Notes: generated by a model not told the origin, from the letters alone. Counted from the first letter of the stretch, positions 1 through 9,848 are shown. The stretch: 64,000 nt of DNA from Gracilibacillus lacisalsi DSM 19029 (GCF_000377765.1 NZ_KB898669.1:62001-126000), one strand, 5' to 3'. Translations and numbers: made by a program.

Positions 1-527
1 TGTGCTAGTTGCAAACTATCTTGAAGATTTTCAGTCTGATAGGATACCTCTAACTCTCTGATAGAATCACGAACGGCATGATGATCTGTCTGGTTAGCAG
101 TAAGTATGACTGGATCTTTCTGAGCATGTATCACACTTACCTGATGCCCTGCCCCTAACTGATCGATTAATTCCTCTGCTTGCTCTTTTGCTTCCACTAA
201 CCTTGTTGTTCCATTTTGTTCTGTCATCATTGTCGCAGATGTATCAAAGACAATCACCAAATGATCACCACTTACCCTTTCACTTTCCAGATAAGGACGA
301 GTGAGCGCAAAAATAAGAAATAATAGAATCAGAAGTTGCAACAACAAGAGGATATTCTTCTGCAACTTGTGCCACCAATGATCTGATTCCCACTCCTGAA
401 AGGTTCGCTCCCAAAGATATATAGATGAGATAGTTTGTTGATCAAATTGCTTTTTAAAAAAATAAAATAAAAGTAAAATCGGAATAGCACTAAAAAACCA
501 GAAAGAAATTGGTGCTAAAAAACCCAT
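1..527 (-). CDS. BatA-like vWA membrane protein (3' end outside window)
   Basis: Partial: the start is inside the window and the C-terminal part runs off the left edge. The 175 visible codons begin with a short N-terminus, a membrane segment at about residues 5-24, a second at about 58-75, and a von Willebrand A domain whose MIDAS-like DTSAT begins at residue 95. This is the architecture of BatA N-terminal/vWA proteins. The ATG at 527 follows AGGAGGTGATGAG and lies 4 bases after the DUF58 stop, so the two are cotranscribed and probably coupled. In known Bat/MoxR operons such proteins act with a MoxR ATPase and a DUF58 protein in an envelope or stress role; the exact job here is unknown. Confidence 0.8.
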   Translation of the reverse strand, partial: MGFLAPISFWFFSAIPILLLFYFFKKQFDQQTISSIYLWERTFQEWESDHWWHKLQKNILLLLQLLILLFLIFALTRPYLESERVSGDHLVIVFDTSATMMTEQNGTTRLVEAKEQAEELIDQLGAGHQVSVIHAQKDPVILTANQTDHHAVRDSIRELEVSYQTENLQDSLQLA

Positions 528-531
528 CTCA

Positions 532-1413
532 TCACCTCCTGAGCCATCCTTTATGCATCAATGTCGAAAAAACTGTTTCTTCTAAGCTTTGGGAGGTAGG
601 GCAAACAATCAATTCCATACCTCGTTTTTGGCAGAATGACTTCATTTGGTTAGTATGATTTTCAAATAGTTGCTTGTATTGATCAATCACCTTTTGGGAC
701 ATGGATACTTCTCGATATTTCGTCGTCTCAATATCAATCAGTTGCAAATCACCTACATAGTCCGGATTCATTTCTTCTGGTAAAACAACTTGTAAAAGTA
801 ATACTTGTTGATGACGAGCCTGCATTTGTTTCAATGCCGAGAACAAATTATCTGGATCATCTAAAAAATCACTAATCAAAATAGTTAAAGATCCTTTTTT
901 CCCAGCCCGAGATTTGTGCAGTAGTTGTTGACCAAACCGTTCTTCATCAGGTGCAATAGATACCTGATCGATAAAATCAATGACATGGTTGATCATGGCT
1001 TTCCCTTTCGTATCTGGATACGTGTTAGAAGGAGAAGCTATCGGTGTAAAACGTAGACGATCCGCATTTGCCAATGTCAAAAAAGAACATGCTGCTGCAA
1101 GTTGCTTGGCTCTTAACCATTTTCCCTTAACGATTCCCATTGATTTCGTACAATCTAAATAAATCGAAACGGAAAGCTCTTGTTCATCCAAAAACCGTTT
1201 AATATAAAATTTGTTTGTTCTTGCAAATGTGTTCCAATCAATTTGTCTTAAGTCATCGCCAGGACTGTACAATCGATAGTCGGAAAACTCTAATGATGAG
1301 CCAAGCCGTTGTGATCGACGCTCACCCTTATGCCCTCCCCTAACTATTTGCTTGGAGGTAAGTTTAAAGTTAGCAAGACGCTTCGTTAAAACTGGTGATA
1401 AAAGCGCGTTCAT
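532..1413 (-). CDS. DUF58 domain protein of MoxR/Bat operon
   Basis: DUF58 protein, about 293 residues from the chosen start. The family signature is visible as SPGDDLRQIDWNTFAR, followed by a vWA-like region (IYLDCTKSMG). DUF58 proteins are almost always encoded next to a MoxR AAA ATPase, as here. The reading frame is open to an ATG at 1464 that would overlap the MoxR gene by 10 bases, but that ATG directly abuts its G-rich stretch. The ATG at 1413 is preceded by AAAGG at a better distance and gives the usual family N-terminus (MNALLSP). No membrane segment is evident. Molecular function of the family is unproven; a role in assembling or modifying partner complexes with MoxR is the usual inference. 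Confidence 0.85.
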   Translation of the reverse strand: MNALLSPVLTKRLANFKLTSKQIVRGGHKGERRSQRLGSSLEFSDYRLYSPGDDLRQIDWNTFARTNKFYIKRFLDEQELSVSIYLDCTKSMGIVKGKWLRAKQLAAACSFLTLANADRLRFTPIASPSNTYPDTKGKAMINHVIDFIDQVSIAPDEERFGQQLLHKSRAGKKGSLTILISDFLDDPDNLFSALKQMQARHQQVLLLQVVLPEEMNPDYVGDLQLIDIETTKYREVSMSQKVIDQYKQLFENHTNQMKSFCQKRGMELIVCPTSQSLEETVFSTLMHKGWLRR

Positions 1414-1454
1414 CGGATCACAACCTTTCTTTTCCGCGAGCAGCATTTCATTAT

Positions 1455-2450
1455 TTACGTGCATCCCCCTTCAATCGATTCAAGTAATTCTGTAATTAAC
1501 TCATCTTTATTGATTTGACTAGCTTCCCCTTCAAAATTCAAAAAGAGGCGATGTCTTAATACCGAGTGTGCCACTTTTTTGATATCACCAATGGAAACAT
1601 TGTAACGTCCATCAAACAATGCGCGAACCTTTGCAATACTAATTAAACTTTGCATCCCTCTTGGTCCTGAACCGTAATCCACATATTTACGGACATTTTC
1701 TATTGCAAGTTTATAATCAGGATGTGTTGCCATGGTCAGATTGACAGCATAATCTAATACATTATCTGCTACCAATATGTGTTTCGCTAGTTGTTGGACA
1801 TGGACAACATAGGAGTCATCAACTATTTTTTCTAATGGAGGAATAATTGAACCAGTTGTCCGATTGGCAATTTCTTTTAGCTCTTCACGAGTTGGATAAG
1901 CGACATTAATTTTCATCACAAAGCGATCCATCTGTGCTTCTGGTAATGGGTAAGTTCCTTCCAATTCAATCGGGTTTTGTGTAGCAAGGACAAAAAATGG
2001 TTTTGGTAATCGGTGCATTTCTCCCATCACGGTCACCGTTTTCTCCCCCATCGCTTCAAGCAATGCACTCTGTGTTTTCGGTGTAGCACGGTTAATTTCA
2101 TCCGCTAATACAATATTCGAAAAAAGTGGTCCCTGATGAAATACAAAAGACTGCCCACCATTCTCATTAGGTTGAATCATATTTGTACCCGTAATATCTG
2201 ATGGCATTAAATCAGGAGTAAATTGTACCCGCGAAAATCTTAAGTCCATTACTTCTGATATTTTCCGAACGAGCATTGTTTTCCCAAGACCAGGTAGTCC
2301 TTCTAATAACACATGCCCTTCAGCAAAGATCCCCCATAAGAGCTGTTCGATCACATCATCTTGCCCTACGATAAAGCGACGAATCTCCTTTTTGACTAAT
2401 TCTATCTTTTCCTTTACTTCACTCAATTCTTGTTCATTTATTTCTTCCAT
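1455..2450 (-). CDS. MoxR-family AAA+ ATPase
   Basis: AAA+ ATPase of 331 residues. Walker A is GLPGLGKT at 51-58, Walker B is IVLADEIN ending near residue 120, and the ATQNP sensor-type motif follows. MoxR ATPases are chaperone-like and usually work with vWA-domain partners to activate or assemble target complexes. The partners sit immediately downstream (DUF58, BatA-like). The ATG at 2450 is 3 bases from the stop of the upstream coiled-coil gene and has a GAGGAG ribosome site. Family assignment is secure; the target is not known. Confidence 0.92.
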   Translation of the reverse strand: MEEINEQELSEVKEKIELVKKEIRRFIVGQDDVIEQLLWGIFAEGHVLLEGLPGLGKTMLVRKISEVMDLRFSRVQFTPDLMPSDITGTNMIQPNENGGQSFVFHQGPLFSNIVLADEINRATPKTQSALLEAMGEKTVTVMGEMHRLPKPFFVLATQNPIELEGTYPLPEAQMDRFVMKINVAYPTREELKEIANRTTGSIIPPLEKIVDDSYVVHVQQLAKHILVADNVLDYAVNLTMATHPDYKLAIENVRKYVDYGSGPRGMQSLISIAKVRALFDGRYNVSIGDIKKVAHSVLRHRLFLNFEGEASQINKDELITELLESIEGGCT

Positions 2451-2452
2451 CT

Positions 2453-4066
2453 TCAGTTCTCCTCCGCTGGCTTAATGTCAGAAAAGTATTCCTTAATTAT
2501 CTCTTGTAAATGGTCAGGATAATCATTTCGTTCTAACGCTTGACGATACGTATTTTCATAGTGCTGATATACTTCATCATATGAACGAACTTCACCAGGC
2601 AGTATTGGTGCATTTGGCGCAACTTGTTTTTCACTAGGTCCAGAACCAAGTTCTCCATTATCTATTTCTTGATTTTGTTCACCATCTAAGTTTTGAGGTA
2701 CCGATAGTTGACGATTACCATCGCCTAAACCAGCACCGTTACCAGATCCTGAACCACTTCCTGAACCGGTGCCGGAGCCAGAGCCTGTTCCAGAGCCTGA
2801 GCCATTCCCAGATCCGGAACCACTGCCACTTCCTGAATTAGATCCACTTCCATTTCCAGATTGTGAACTAGAACCTTCTTGTTGGTCATTCTCAGTTGAT
2901 TGTCCACTTCCTCCAGCGCTATTACCCGATGACGGACTTCCGTTTGAAAATGAAAGCGAACTTGAAGGAGTGAGACCAGCAGTTGTCATTTGTCCATTCA
3001 TATTTTTTGCAAGTTGTTGAAGATCTTGTTGTGCTTCTGCAAGCATCGCTTGATTTTCAGCAGAATTTACTATTTTCTTTAAATCACCTTCCAAGTTTGA
3101 GATTAACTCATCTAGTTGTTCCTTGGATAACGTCCCTTCCGCCAATGCTTCACTATCTTTTCCCATGACGTCCGCTATGGACTGTAACTTTTCCTGTAAT
3201 GCTTGTAATTCTTCCTCACTAAAATCATCCAATCGCTCCTGCAGCTCAGCCATCTGCTTTTCGATTTGATCCACATTACGATTACTGGTAGCTTGTGCAA
3301 GATTATTTAGCCCTTCTTGCCGCAATTGTTCTGATAACTCATTTAATTGATTTTGACTCGTTTCAGCTTTTTCTTTCAGTTCGTTCAGTTGTTCCTCTGC
3401 TTTTAACAGTTCCTTATTGATTTCCTCTGCTTGTTTTGCCTGTTCCACTTCTTCAAGTAGCTCATCTAGCTCTTTTTCTGCTTCTTCACCAACTTTTTCT
3501 TTATGTTCTTCTGTATACTGTTCGACTTTTTCTTTGTTTTCTTTTACTATTTCAATTTCTTCTTCCCTATTCTCTGCAGTTTCCATAACATCATTAGGAA
3601 ATGCCGATCCAAGGTATACGAGTAACAGCAGACTGCCTGTAACAGCTAGTTTCTTCCATTGGAACCAAGCAATCTTCTCTGCTTTGATAGTAGGTATGAC
3701 TTGTCGCATTTTGTTTAGTGTGTCTTTTCGCTGCAAATTGGCAATAGCCGATGTTTCATCCATAAAGTGATAAGTAGTCATTACCCGATCATCCAAGTCA
3801 TGTTGATCCAACTTCCTAACTGCATCCAAATTGGTCGGCCTTTTCCATACAAGATATAGGAATAAAGCGACAATCACAATACCTATAGTAATAACGACTT
3901 TGTTCTCTAAAAAAGGAATAACAAAAAATCGACTAGCCAAAATCCATAACAAAGGAATACCTGCACAAGTTGTTAGTGCAAGATATAAACTATGAATCAA
4001 TGCTTGGATCCATAGTTTTCTTTTCACTTCTTTTAGCAACCGAAAAAAATGATCGTGCTGATCCAT
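2453..4066 (-). CDS. Membrane protein with long coiled coil and Gly-Ser repeat
   Basis: 537 residues with no confidently recognised family; it vaguely resembles DUF4175-type proteins of similar operons. Membrane segments lie at about 22-45, 56-74 and 140-155. A Glu/Lys/Gln-rich coiled coil runs from about 165 to 330. A low-complexity Gly-Ser tract (about 370-455) is encoded by near-tandem hexanucleotides around 2740-2860. The C-terminus is a charged helix-like stretch. The ATG at 4066 sits 3 bases past the ABC permease stop with GAAGGG upstream. The layout suggests a membrane-anchored stalk with a flexible linker, perhaps scaffolding the vWA/MoxR proteins; that is inference. Confidence 0.75.
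   Translation of the reverse strand: MDQHDHFFRLLKEVKRKLWIQALIHSLYLALTTCAGIPLLWILASRFFVIPFLENKVVITIGIVIVALFLYLVWKRPTNLDAVRKLDQHDLDDRVMTTYHFMDETSAIANLQRKDTLNKMRQVIPTIKAEKIAWFQWKKLAVTGSLLLLVYLGSAFPNDVMETAENREEEIEIVKENKEKVEQYTEEHKEKVGEEAEKELDELLEEVEQAKQAEEINKELLKAEEQLNELKEKAETSQNQLNELSEQLRQEGLNNLAQATSNRNVDQIEKQMAELQERLDDFSEEELQALQEKLQSIADVMGKDSEALAEGTLSKEQLDELISNLEGDLKKIVNSAENQAMLAEAQQDLQQLAKNMNGQMTTAGLTPSSSLSFSNGSPSSGNSAGGSGQSTENDQQEGSSSQSGNGSGSNSGSGSGSGSGNGSGSGTGSGSGTGSGSGSGSGNGAGLGDGNRQLSVPQNLDGEQNQEIDNGELGSGPSEKQVAPNAPILPGEVRSYDEVYQHYENTYRQALERNDYPDHLQEIIKEYFSDIKPAEEN
2740..2860. repeat. Short tandem repeats coding Gly-Ser linker
   Basis: A run of degenerate GA-rich hexamer repeats (plus-strand variants of GAGCCT/GAACCA/GATCCA) encodes a Gly-Ser-rich linker in the minus-strand gene. 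Such tracts can change length by slippage in steps of two codons without breaking the frame. The long open frames seen on the opposite strand and in another minus-strand frame here are by-products of this repeat. Confidence 0.75.
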
Positions 4067-4069
4067 ACA

Positions 4070-4951
4070 TTATCCCTTCTTCATCTTTTTTGACTTGGCT
4101 TTCATATTAGGTCGTAGCTTGTTAATCGCAATTAGTAAAGAAAACAATGAAATGACGATATAAGCAATTGTATAACCGACCCACAACGGCCAATTAATCC
4201 CTAATTGTTGAAATTCATACATAAACATATTTGATTGTAACGACGAAAACATCGAAACAGCCGGATTAAGCATGAGCACAAAGTATGGAAGGATATTATT
4301 ACTTTGTCCAGTGCCTGGTGTTCCTTGCGAAAACCCTAAAATTAAGCGCAGAACTATTAAAAAAATAATCAATGTTCCTACCAGTAAAAATAACATAAAT
4401 CCATAAGTGGTAATCGTAGAGATTATGGTTCTTTTCATTATCGTCGAAAACATAATACCGATGCTTCCAATAGTCAACATGGTTAACAATAAAAAACCAA
4501 ACATGACAAATACCGTTTGGGGGGAAACACCACCATAAAGAAAAACGATACTGTACAATGGTAAAGATGCCACTAGCATGAGAATTAAAAATAAAATCGA
4601 GGAAAACAGTTTACTTAAGATAATCGATGTCGATGATTGTTGTGTCGTTAACATTATATTGAGCGTCTGCTTTTCCCTTTCTCCACTAATAGCACCTGCT
4701 GTCAGACCGGGAGTAATAAAGACAATTAAGCCAAGCTGTCCCATCGAAAGCAGAATAAATAAATTTCTACTATCTGATGCTGTAAAACCATCGTGCGAGA
4801 ACTGAGTTTCGATATAAATAAATGCTAAACACACCGCTCCACAAATAGCTAGAAATAAGAAGATACCTAGAAAATTTTTAAACGAACGAAACCTCAATTT
4901 TATTTCTTTGTTTAAGACCGGGTTAATTAACATGGATTGTAATCGACTCAT
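4070..4951 (-). CDS. ABC-2 type transporter permease
   Basis: Integral membrane protein of 293 residues with about six hydrophobic segments, starting with a large one near 28-50. The cytoplasmic motif SGEREKQTLNIMLTT after the second membrane span is characteristic of ABC-2/NatB-GldF-type permeases. Its ATG immediately follows the stop codon of the ATPase gene (TAA then ATG), so the pair is translationally linked. The substrate is unknown. Related ABC-2 systems adjacent to MoxR/vWA genes occur in other operons, but no substrate can be deduced here. Confidence 0.88.
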   Translation of the reverse strand: MSRLQSMLINPVLNKEIKLRFRSFKNFLGIFLFLAICGAVCLAFIYIETQFSHDGFTASDSRNLFILLSMGQLGLIVFITPGLTAGAISGEREKQTLNIMLTTQQSSTSIILSKLFSSILFLILMLVASLPLYSIVFLYGGVSPQTVFVMFGFLLLTMLTIGSIGIMFSTIMKRTIISTITTYGFMLFLLVGTLIIFLIVLRLILGFSQGTPGTGQSNNILPYFVLMLNPAVSMFSSLQSNMFMYEFQQLGINWPLWVGYTIAYIVISLFSLLIAINKLRPNMKAKSKKMKKG

Positions 4952-5884
4952 TTACTCACCCCCCTTAGTTATTTCCATAAAGATATCTTCTAAATTGGTT
5001 TGCTTTTGTGAAAGGGTTAAAATCGGTAACCCATGTTCGATCGCTTGTTTCAATAATGTCACCTGCTCATCTTCTGTTCCTTGATAAGATAATTGTAAGA
5101 GTTGATTATCTTCTCCATCATGATCAACCTCAAGTACATTTTCATCATTTTCAAAAAAGGATATTGCTTGTTCTACATTGTCTTTCACTGTAACAAGCAA
5201 CACTTTTTGTGCTTGTAATTGATTTTCAATTTGGTTCACATTACCATGGGCAATTAATTGACCATGTTCAATAACTCCTAATTCATCACATAATTCTGAT
5301 AATTCCGGGAGAATATGTGATGAAATGATGATTGTTTTATCCATATTTTTCAGTTCTCTTAATATCCCTCTCATTTCAACTCTAGCACGCGGGTCGAGAC
5401 CAGAAGCTGGTTCATCTAGTATTAAAATTTCCGGATCATGAATTAATGCCCTTGCTAAGCACAAGCGCTGTTTCATCCCCCTTGATAACAAGTCAACATA
5501 AGCATCGATTTTTTCTGTTAGATTGACTAATTCTAATAATTGTGGAATAATCACTTTTCTTTCTGCACTTGGAATACCATAGCTGGTACCATAAAAATCT
5601 AAATATTCATGTACTTTAAATTGATCATACACTCCAAAGAAGTCCGGCACATACCCAATCGATTTACGAACTTGTTTTGGGTCTTTCGTGACATCATAGC
5701 CACTGATATATGCTGTTCCTTCACTCGGTCTTAGTAGAGTAGCTAAAATAGAAAAAGTTGTTGACTTACCAGCACCGTTCGGACCAACAAACCCAAAAAC
5801 CGTACCTTTATCGATGCTCAGATTAAGGTTATCAAGTGCTGTAAATGAACCATATCGTTTCGTTAAATTTTGGATTTCAATCAT
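4952..5884 (-). CDS. ABC transporter ATP-binding protein
   Basis: 310-residue nucleotide-binding subunit. Walker A is GPNGAGKST at 34-42, the signature is LSRGMKQRL, Walker B is ILILDEPASGLDP, and a switch-histidine region (IIISSHILPEL) follows. A C-terminal extension of about 90 residues is typical of ABC-2 exporters of the NatA/YhaQ/GldA kind. It pairs with the directly abutting permease. Its start overlaps the stop of the upstream gene by 4 bases (ATGA), so all three are in one transcript. Confidence 0.92.
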   Translation of the reverse strand: MIEIQNLTKRYGSFTALDNLNLSIDKGTVFGFVGPNGAGKSTTFSILATLLRPSEGTAYISGYDVTKDPKQVRKSIGYVPDFFGVYDQFKVHEYLDFYGTSYGIPSAERKVIIPQLLELVNLTEKIDAYVDLLSRGMKQRLCLARALIHDPEILILDEPASGLDPRARVEMRGILRELKNMDKTIIISSHILPELSELCDELGVIEHGQLIAHGNVNQIENQLQAQKVLLVTVKDNVEQAISFFENDENVLEVDHDGEDNQLLQLSYQGTEDEQVTLLKQAIEHGLPILTLSQKQTNLEDIFMEITKGGE

Positions 5885-8265
5885 GGGTTTATCACTCCTT
5901 CCAACGTTACAGTTGGCACATCAATGGGACCATCCGAAGCTGCACTAACTTGAATGAGAATTTGATTTTGATTTAGATAATCTGCAGCAGCATTTTGATC
6001 ATAAGAAACGAAGTTCTGATCGATACTGTCATAGGAATCACTTTGTTTGTTATATAAAGAGAATGTTAGACCATTACGATTGTTTGGCAAACGGATAGCT
6101 AATTCATCCATTTGAAAAGAACGCTCACGTAATACCGTTGGAAGCTCATACGTTAATAAGTAAGAGCCAGCACTTACTTCAATGAACGGATCGCCCTGTT
6201 CGATACCATTATGATAAATTTGTCCCTGATCAATGGATACGGTTGGCATCTGCAAATCCATGGATAAAGCGCTCGTTTCATCATCTGCTAAATCAATCGT
6301 AGTTGGCTGCATAATCAGGTGATGATTATTTTGATTTGTCTCATCTCCATTAATCGTTACTGGAACAAGTGACTGATCTGTAAAGCCGATTAACATTGGT
6401 GTATTCACATTACGATCGATTTCGTTACGAATTGCCACAGATAAAAGTTCAGCCTTTATTTGCTCTTCATTTTGTAGCCCTGTTTGACCAGGATGACCAA
6501 ATAAGTTATAAGCGACTTGTTCTGTAGGTTGTTGGAAATAGTCCTGATTTTCCGAACTAAAACTTACTTCTTTAGTCTCTCCAGCAGCTAATTTACCTAT
6601 TTCCTGATAGTTCTGACCGCTAATTAAATATACATCATGCAAATCAAATTCAAAATTACTGGTAACTTGACCAGAAATAGTACCATTCGCAAACGAAAAA
6701 CTAGATGAGATTTGACCATATTCTTTTACAGGCTGATCAAATGCTACACTTCGAGGTGACCAAAACTCAACTTGCTGAAAGTGTACGTTTTCCTTATTTT
6801 CTTCTGTTTCGAGAAAAGGTAGATCAGCATACGTTTTCTGCGGACCATATAAATCCTCAGATGGTATTGGATTAAAGGTAGAATCCATGGATAACGTGTA
6901 AGAGCCGGATCCTTTCGATAGCATTGATATAACTCCTTCACCGCTACCCATTCCCTGTTCATCTAAGGAAATCACAGACATTACATTCGTTTTGATAGCA
7001 CCACCACGGTCTTTTGCCCCAATAATATATAAGCCAACGCTTGACACAATGGCAAAAACAGGAATAATAATCCACGCCCACTCACGCTTATCCATTCGTT
7101 TTAACACAAAATAAAGGACTGGAATAATCACTAACAGATATACTGTAAATAAGATAGCCAGTGTTGAAACTTTAAGGTTGGCTAAGGTTGGAAAAGTTCT
7201 TGAGATGTCCCTTAAGCGATCAACAGTACGCATACCTATATTATTCATATAAGCATCGACATTACCATTATCGCTTCCAATAGACTGCCATAATGGATCA
7301 TTTCCTTGCCAATCAGCTAGTTGAGAAAGTCCTAAATCGAAAGCAACTTGTGTAACCGCTCCCTTTCCAATCCTCTTTTCCATTACTAATGGGATATCTC
7401 CCTCTTGATACAAGACAGCAGCTTCCTCATCGACTTCTCCAGTAAATAGCTCTATTCGATCCGCTTCAATTGGTTCTTGAGATATAGCCTCAAATCCTCG
7501 TATCTGTTCAACCTCTTCTTGACCTGTGATGGTTAATGGCAATATATCTGCAAGTGATCCAAACTGTTGTTTTAGGCCTGGCTTACTGCCTGTAATAAGT
7601 GTTCCATCATTTTGCACCCATTCTTTAATCGACTCTTGCTTTTGGGTGGGCAATTGTGCAATTGAATAATCATTAACGACTAGTAAATCAAATATATCCA
7701 ACCCTAACGAGTCATCAGTTATCATACTTTCATCTAAATTTATAACCTCTGGATCACTACCAAAAAAAGAAGTTAACTTTAAGTAATTCAAGCTGTCTGG
7801 GCGATCAGACAGTACACCAATCACTAACTTATCCGGTTGTATGTATGTAGGATTTAAGTCCAAATTAGAATCAAGCGTTACTTCATTCCTGTCTTTCCAA
7901 TCCCCTTCATATAAGTGGAATAGCTGTTCATTTTGGTTAGCATTTGGTTGATAATGCATCATTTCTTGCATTCCCTGTATAGAGAACGAAATAGTTTTAG
8001 TTGTCCCGGACGCAATGTCTACAGGTAGTACTTTGTTAACAACCGGAAGTGTAATAACCAAATCCCCGTTAAAATCTTCCTTATTGTTCGTAATCGTTAA
8101 CGTAACAGGATATCCTTTACCCTCTTTCGCTTTTCCATCTATTCCTGTCTCAACTTTTATTTCCAACCTGTCCTGTTCATCGGCGTATGCTGTAGATGTA
8201 TCGCTATAGGCTAAACACATAAAAAGAAGCACAAATAATCCGATGATATTAATTAGTCTCTTCAT
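5881..8265 (-). CDS. Exported, membrane-anchored protein with GATase-like region
   Basis: First gene of the seven-gene operon, 794 residues. An N-terminal signal peptide (hydrophobic core about 5-22, likely cleavage near AYADE) is followed by a beta-rich region (30-130). A segment at about 145-310 resembles the class I glutamine amidotransferase-like folds found in membrane proteins of this kind. Two membrane spans lie at about 365-388 and 396-416, and a large beta-rich C-terminal part follows. It is therefore probably an extracytoplasmic partner of the ABC transporter encoded next. Specific function is not recognisable. The ATG at 8265 is preceded by GAAGGGGGAGAAAG. Confidence 0.8.
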   Translation of the reverse strand: MKRLINIIGLFVLLFMCLAYSDTSTAYADEQDRLEIKVETGIDGKAKEGKGYPVTLTITNNKEDFNGDLVITLPVVNKVLPVDIASGTTKTISFSIQGMQEMMHYQPNANQNEQLFHLYEGDWKDRNEVTLDSNLDLNPTYIQPDKLVIGVLSDRPDSLNYLKLTSFFGSDPEVINLDESMITDDSLGLDIFDLLVVNDYSIAQLPTQKQESIKEWVQNDGTLITGSKPGLKQQFGSLADILPLTITGQEEVEQIRGFEAISQEPIEADRIELFTGEVDEEAAVLYQEGDIPLVMEKRIGKGAVTQVAFDLGLSQLADWQGNDPLWQSIGSDNGNVDAYMNNIGMRTVDRLRDISRTFPTLANLKVSTLAILFTVYLLVIIPVLYFVLKRMDKREWAWIIIPVFAIVSSVGLYIIGAKDRGGAIKTNVMSVISLDEQGMGSGEGVISMLSKGSGSYTLSMDSTFNPIPSEDLYGPQKTYADLPFLETEENKENVHFQQVEFWSPRSVAFDQPVKEYGQISSSFSFANGTISGQVTSNFEFDLHDVYLISGQNYQEIGKLAAGETKEVSFSSENQDYFQQPTEQVAYNLFGHPGQTGLQNEEQIKAELLSVAIRNEIDRNVNTPMLIGFTDQSLVPVTINGDETNQNNHHLIMQPTTIDLADDETSALSMDLQMPTVSIDQGQIYHNGIEQGDPFIEVSAGSYLLTYELPTVLRERSFQMDELAIRLPNNRNGLTFSLYNKQSDSYDSIDQNFVSYDQNAAADYLNQNQILIQVSAASDGPIDVPTVTLEGVINP

Positions 8266-8354
8266 CTTTCTCCCCCTTCTTATCTTTATAGACGAAAAAA
8301 ATTAGCTATCAGTTTCTTATTTCTGATTCAGAATTCTTTCTTGTTTTTTTTAAT

Positions 8355-8403
8355 AAGCTAACAACATATTCACTTTATAAAGTCAGAGTAAATGAGTTAG
8401 CTT
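8355..8403. other. Nested inverted repeat between operons
   Basis: AAGCTAAC at 8355-8362 pairs with GTTAGCTT at 8396-8403. Inside, nearly concentric, is the perfect palindrome ACTTTATAAAGT (8372-8383). It lies after the mazG-like stop and upstream of the 794-residue protein. It lacks a following T-run on the minus strand, so it is not a classical terminator. It could be a weak terminator, a processing site or an operator. Confidence 0.35.
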
Positions 8404-8417
8404 GATTACCACCTTAT

Positions 8418-8798
8418 TCACCTTGAAATACCAACATCTTTATTTTGCCGTTGTTTCACTTCCTCCATCTTCTTATAAAAGGCATCCTCCATATCAATCT
8501 CAAAATAGTTAGCAAATTTCGTCATATACGCTAGACAATCCGCCAATTCTTTGCCGATGTCTTCTTTTATATTTGCTTTGGCAATTTCGAAGGCTTCTGC
8601 TTCACTTTTTCCTTGATTGATCCATTTATTTGTTTGATTAAATGCCTTTCTTAATTCTTCCGCTACTTCTGCTACCTCTGTAGAAAAAAGCATGTAATTA
8701 TGTAATAACGATGATTTCGTTTCTTCATAATGATTACCACTAATTTCCCAATTCAATTCCTCATGATATGTTTTCATATACCTCTGTAATTCTTTCAT
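8418..8798 (-). CDS. MazG-like nucleotide pyrophosphohydrolase
   Basis: 126-residue all-helical protein with the metal-binding pattern of the MazG/dUTPase-like superfamily: EVAE at 41-44 and ELAD at 84-87 in the context IGKELADCLAYM. Such enzymes hydrolyse (d)NTPs to NMP and pyrophosphate, often as house-cleaning enzymes. The ATG directly follows the stop of the upstream membrane-protein gene (TAA/ATG), so the two are cotranscribed. Interestingly, maf, another house-cleaning nucleotide pyrophosphatase, is divergently encoded just beyond. Substrate preference cannot be read from sequence. Confidence 0.85.
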   Translation of the reverse strand: MKELQRYMKTYHEELNWEISGNHYEETKSSLLHNYMLFSTEVAEVAEELRKAFNQTNKWINQGKSEAEAFEIAKANIKEDIGKELADCLAYMTKFANYFEIDMEDAFYKKMEEVKQRQNKDVGISR

Positions 8799-9725
8799 TT
8801 ATTCCACCTCATTAGGATAAACTTGTTTGTCAAATACTGTACCATCCGTGTACGCAACTTCAAGCACTAACCGCATATTGTCATATTGTTCAAATGGTTC
8901 AAGATCAAATGGTCGATCTCTCATTTCTTCGTCTTGAAGTGTCAATTGTTCTTCTTCCATAAGTGTATCGTTTTGATATTTTAATAGATTTACTTCTTCA
9001 ACAATATTTTCCTGGTTAGCTAAATTGTGATAGTAAACATGTAGCCTCACTCCATCTTCATTAAAATGTACATCAGTATGCAACGAACCATATTTATTCG
9101 CTCCTAAGTAATCGATATGTTCCGATTGTTGTTCACTTTGTTTGATGACTCCATCATGGAAAACAGATACAAAATAGTTGATTTGATTTTCCGGTTCTTT
9201 CTTTACAGATTCGGTTGTTTGACCGCTAACCTCTACTTGACTAGATGAATGAGAACTGACATTTGATTCACTTATACTCACCCGCCATTCAGGTTTCAGG
9301 TCCATTTCAAACGGAATCTGTACTTGAAACATACCCGTGTCCTCTTCATTTGCTGATATTTCCGTAAACTCATTTGCCTCACCATATTTATAATGAAACA
9401 TGACTTTTGCATCTTGATGAAACTCTTGGAGCTGCCAGGAGAAAGTTACATCCGTACTACCATTTGCTAATTGTTTCTCATTTGTTTCCATTCTGATTGG
9501 ACTGATCCAACTCTGCTCTTCAATAAAATGCTCTAATTCTTGCCGAATAACATCAGATTGACTGTTCACATTATTACTTATCATTGATTGATTATCTGTC
9601 AGAAAGCGAATATCTTCTTCCATACTTGTTATTTTAGAAATCACCATAACATTTATAACCAAGCTTACTATTAATGCTATTAGAATAAATAACCGAAAAC
9701 CTTTGATGGATCGCTCCTTCTCCAC
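8799..9725 (-). CDS. Single-pass membrane protein, unknown function
   Basis: 308 residues with one N-terminal membrane segment (about 11-30), a short helical region, then a long extracytoplasmic part rich in acidic and beta-forming residues. No family recognised. Its stop abuts the start of the mazG-like gene. The N-in signal-anchor layout and the repeated beta-sandwich-like stretches (about 80-160 and 200-300) suggest an envelope protein. The region upstream (9726-9848) is shared with divergent maf and should contain both promoters. Confidence 0.7.
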   Translation of the reverse strand: MEKERSIKGFRLFILIALIVSLVINVMVISKITSMEEDIRFLTDNQSMISNNVNSQSDVIRQELEHFIEEQSWISPIRMETNEKQLANGSTDVTFSWQLQEFHQDAKVMFHYKYGEANEFTEISANEEDTGMFQVQIPFEMDLKPEWRVSISESNVSSHSSSQVEVSGQTTESVKKEPENQINYFVSVFHDGVIKQSEQQSEHIDYLGANKYGSLHTDVHFNEDGVRLHVYYHNLANQENIVEEVNLLKYQNDTLMEEEQLTLQDEEMRDRPFDLEPFEQYDNMRLVLEVAYTDGTVFDKQVYPNEVE

Positions 9726-9848
9726 TCTTTTCCCTCCCCTCTACAAAATCGCTTTTAACAAATATTGTAACATATTGATGTGAAGTTGCGATTTACTCAT
9801 TAAGGAATTATGATAAGGACAAATCATTAACCAAAAAGGAGTATATTC

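Noticed and set aside
2769-3020. Long plus-strand open frame rich in Pro and Glu
   Set aside because: It is the complement of the Gly-Ser repeat of the minus-strand gene, with no ribosome site.
3417-3770. Ser-rich plus-strand open frame of 117 codons
   Set aside because: Mirror of the Glu/Lys-rich coiled coil on the minus strand; composition artefact.
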